From an uncultured Clostridia bacterium (GTDB lineage Bacteria > Bacillota > Clostridia > Christensenellales > Pumilibacteraceae): a stretch of 6,911 nucleotides of DNA. A program made the position numbers and the translations under genes. The first letter of the stretch is position 1. Each line of letters starts with the position of its first letter. Shown here piece by piece: positions 5,683-6,911 of this stretch. The notes below the pieces were generated by a model. It was given only the letters and a program-made list of their open reading frames with translations, was not told the origin of the DNA and made no database searches. The stretch is taken from the NCBI GenBank assembly GCA_947588325.1, contig CANPYH010000073.1:1-6911 (forward strand), in the 5' to 3' direction.

Positions 5683-5926
5683 GGCGCATAGCACCGCCAC
5701 AGCAGGAGCGGCGCAATAGGCGCGGTGATACGGGTGCGCCGACGTTCGCTTCTGCTCGGTCATTTACGTTTTAAGTAAACTCCCTCGCGAAGCTCCGTCT
5801 CCCACCCGTCTGACCGCACCTCTCCGCCGCTCTCATATCGGTTCGTTTCGGGCTTGTGCAAGAAGACAAAATAAACATAAAGCACTCTATTACGCATAGG
5901 GTGCTTTTTCGTTGGCATTACTATAG
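5683..5926 (+). repeat. 3'-end repeat, right copy (3' UTR of the tadA operon)
   Basis: This copy is homologous, in inverted orientation, to 570-352. It begins seven nt after the tadA stop and runs to the palindrome at 5927. Stems visible on the plus strand: GGCGCA (5683-5688) with TGCGCC (5735-5740); CACCGC (5692-5697) with GCGGTG (5722-5727); CCGA (5739-5742) with TCGG (5756-5759); TTTAC (5763-5767) with GTAAA (5775-5779); CCCG with CGGG around 5805-5852; and the terminator. Relative to the left copy it has about 28 extra bases inside the CACCGC/GCGGTG hairpin. TTTAC/GTAAA corresponds to CTTAC/GTAAG on the left, a compensatory pair change. I find no signal recognition particle RNA here, although that gene often follows tadA in Firmicutes. 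Confidence 0.7.
5880..5909 (+). terminator. Intrinsic terminator of the tadA operon
   Basis: AAGCACTCTAT (5880-5890) pairs with ATAGGGTGCTT (5896-5906) with one T-G wobble, a five-base loop TACGC, and a run of five T (5905-5909). It lies about 200 nt after the tadA stop at the end of the 3' repeat. The stem sequence is the same as in the terminator of the fumarase operon. Confidence 0.8.
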
Positions 5927-5969
5927 GACAATCCCCTCAGGCGGACGAAGTCCGCCTGAGGGGATTGTC
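5927..5969. repeat. Perfect 43-bp palindrome, minimal member of the GACAATCCCCTCAG family
   Basis: Two 20-base arms (5927-5946 and 5950-5969) are exact reverse complements around the triplet GAA. The outer 14 bases of each arm match the ends of the element at 144-351; the inner six form the variable hairpin, here GCGGAC/GTCCGC. It follows GGCATTACTATAG at the end of the 3' repeat, mirroring the arrangement on the left. It has no T-run and is therefore not a typical terminator. It may be a minimal or collapsed form of the larger element. Confidence 0.85.
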
Positions 5970-6116
5970 AATGTTAGTTAAACGAAAAGCAGTATATTAC
6001 CTATATTGCGGGGATTGTCTTGCTTGCTACGCGAAAAGCAATATATTAGCCACATGGCGGGGATTGCCCTGTTAGTTAACCGAAAGTAATTATATACTCG
6101 TAAAGCAGGGTTTTCC
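5961..6116. repeat. Degenerate tandem repeats, about 49-50 bp period
   Basis: GGGATTGTC at 5961 recurs at 6011, as GGGATTGCC at 6060, and weakly as GGGTTTTCC at 6108, giving spacings of 50, 49 and 48 bp. Between them ACGAAAAGCAGTATATTA (5982-5999) matches 6031-6048 at 16 of 18 positions, and GTTAGTTAAACGAAA (5973-5987) matches 6071-6085 at 14 of 15. The first unit can fold as GCAGTATA/TATATTGC. The first GGGATTGTC belongs to the right arm of the palindrome, so the array seems to grow out of it. A similar GGGATTGTCCTGTTAG is found on the minus strand at about 152-137, beyond the left element. Confidence 0.6.
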
Positions 6117-6141
6117 GTATGGGTTATCCTTACCATGCTCC

Positions 6142-6175
6142 AAAAAGTCAGACTTATTTGGGCGAGGGTCTTTTT
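6142..6175 (+). terminator. Weak terminator-like hairpin
   Basis: AAAAAG before GACTT (6151-6155) can pair with GGGTC (6166-6170) followed by TTTTT (6171-6175), with wobble pairs and a bulge. It would face rightward, ahead of the promoter of the next gene. The stem is poor and the call is tentative. Confidence 0.25.
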
Positions 6176-6216
6176 AAGAGCTAATAAATGATAAAGCGAT
6201 AGTCCCTTCTGTTTAC

Positions 6217-6245
6217 TTGACTTCTACCCGCCGATTAAATATAAT
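6217..6245 (+). promoter_or_regulatory. Sigma-A promoter of the GlmU-like gene
   Basis: TTGACT (6217-6222) and a perfect TATAAT (6240-6245) are separated by exactly 17 bp. The -10 abuts an ATG at 6246, so transcription would start at or after the in-frame GTG at 6252, six nt downstream. This makes the GTG the likely true start and predicts a leaderless mRNA. Confidence 0.85.
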
Positions 6246-6251
6246 ATGAGG

Positions 6252-6911
6252 GTGAATGATGATGTAAAGGTAATTATTCTGCGGACGAGTCGCGGAGCGG
6301 GCAAGCCCAACGCCGACACCGATCTGTTCGGGCGGACTCTCGAGGAGTGGGTGCGTGCCGCAATGCGTGGCTACGAGACGGAGAGTGTGGAGTATACGGA
6401 GGGGGATGATCTTCTCCCCGTTATATTGCCCCATCTCGGAGATCGGCCCGTGACCGTCGTGTTATACTCGGACACGCCGCTCATTACGGGCGCTGCGGTC
6501 GCCGAGGTAATTAACACGCTCAAACGCGGAAATGCCGATGTATTGAGAATGCCGCGCGGGTGGGTATTCCGCACCGAATACGCGCGCACGGCTGAGAAAT
6601 TGCAATCGGCGCGTATCATCACGCCCGGCGACGACGATTTCGTTACCGTGTTCAACTACAACCAACTGACCTACGCTTCGGACATTCTCCGTTCGCGCAT
6701 AACCTACTTTTTCATGGACCACGGTGTGGAGATAATCGATCCGACTTCGGTGTATATCGGGGTGTACGCGGTCATCGAACCTGGCGTGAGGATATACCCC
6801 GGCTGCTCCGTTCGCGGTAAGTCCATACTCCGCGCGGGCTCGGTGCTTAAAGAGAATTGCGTCGTGGACTCCTCGGTAGTCGAGGGCGGCGAGCATGCTC
6901 CCCATGATGTC
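6252..6911 (+). CDS. GlmU-like protein: degenerate nucleotidyltransferase domain plus left-handed beta-helix (3' truncated by window end)
   Basis: An open frame runs to the window end (220 residues visible). Residues 158-164 (GVEIIDP) and the following hexapeptide-type repeats (YIGVYAVIEPGVRIYPGCSV) match the junction and start of the left-handed beta-helix domain of GlmU, the enzyme making UDP-GlcNAc. DTPLIT (74-79) and FNYNQLTYASDILRSRI (134-150) match the GlmU pyrophosphorylase domain and its linker helix. The nucleotide-binding signature expected near the N-terminus (LAAGxGTRM) is replaced by LRTSRGAGK (10-18). GVxIIDP comes at about residue 158 instead of near 250 as in GlmU, so the N-terminal domain is about 90 residues short. 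Uridylyltransferase activity is therefore doubtful. It may be a GlmU-derived acetyltransferase or regulator, or a second GlmU-like paralogue. The GTG start at 6252 was chosen over the ATG at 6246 because the promoter -10 abuts that ATG. Confidence 0.75.
   Translation, partial: MNDDVKVIILRTSRGAGKPNADTDLFGRTLEEWVRAAMRGYETESVEYTEGDDLLPVILPHLGDRPVTVVLYSDTPLITGAAVAEVINTLKRGNADVLRMPRGWVFRTEYARTAEKLQSARIITPGDDDFVTVFNYNQLTYASDILRSRITYFFMDHGVEIIDPTSVYIGVYAVIEPGVRIYPGCSVRGKSILRAGSVLKENCVVDSSVVEGGEHAPHDV

Noticed and set aside
5101..5763. Minus-strand open frame of 220 codons opposite tadA
   Set aside because: It is antisense to tadA, whose zinc motifs are intact, and shows no family similarity.
5677..5926. 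Signal recognition particle RNA gene after tadA
   Set aside because: This is a common location in Firmicutes, but the conserved GGTCAGG...GGAAGGAAGCAGC core is absent. The region matches the repeat at 352-570 instead.
144..5969. Composite transposon carrying the fumarase-tadA block
   Set aside because: There is no transposase or recombinase, the cargo is housekeeping-type, no target-site duplication is visible, and the 3' repeats carry operon terminators. A scattered intergenic repeat family explains the symmetry more simply.
5961..6116. CRISPR array
   Set aside because: The repeats are degenerate, differ in length, and have no conserved direct repeat with unique spacers; there are no cas genes.

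Overview
The window reads as a piece of a GC-rich anaerobic Firmicutes (Clostridia-like) chromosome, probably from an uncultured lineage. The assignment rests on gene content: an oxygen-sensitive two-subunit class I fumarase, and a walJ (yycJ) ... rlmH neighbourhood that in Firmicutes such as Bacillus closes the walRK locus. There is no rRNA, tRNA, transposase or CRISPR array in the window.

Layout. Positions 1-586 hold no gene: a long hairpin (47-94), a ~208-bp element with terminal inverted repeats (144-351), and a 3'-end repeat that carries the terminator of the leftward operon (352-570). The leftward operon (1929 down to 587) encodes the alpha and beta subunits of a [4Fe-4S] fumarate hydratase, with an ATGA overlap. 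A compact divergent promoter (1936-1980) separates it from a rightward run: walJ/yycJ (1989-2747), a CPBP-family membrane protease homologue (2910-3893), rlmH (3890-4339, ATGA overlap), an M14 zinc peptidase (4415-5248) and tadA (5206-5676, 43-nt overlap). Positions 5677-6251 are again gene-free: an inverted second copy of the 3'-end repeat with an identical terminator stem, a perfect 43-bp palindrome, about three degenerate 49-50-bp tandem repeats, and a promoter. The window ends inside a GlmU-like gene (from 6252) with a shortened and degenerate N-terminal domain.

Two things stand out. First, four genes begin 6-8 nt after a perfect TATAAT box and have no Shine-Dalgarno sequence, so leaderless transcripts are predicted. 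Two of them share one symmetric divergent promoter whose -35 boxes lie inside each other's spacers. tadA and the CPBP gene instead have good Shine-Dalgarno sites, so two initiation modes appear to coexist.

Second, the whole 5.1-kb gene block is bracketed by inverted copies of a ~220-245-bp repeat that starts within 20 nt of the last stop codon of each outward-facing operon and ends in the same terminator. Each copy is followed by a member of a second family whose outer sequence (GACAATCCCCTCAG) is fixed while the enclosed hairpin changes sequence and keeps its pairing. A compensatory T-A to C-G change in a stem of the 3' repeat argues for selection on structure. I do not recognise either family as a named RNA or element.
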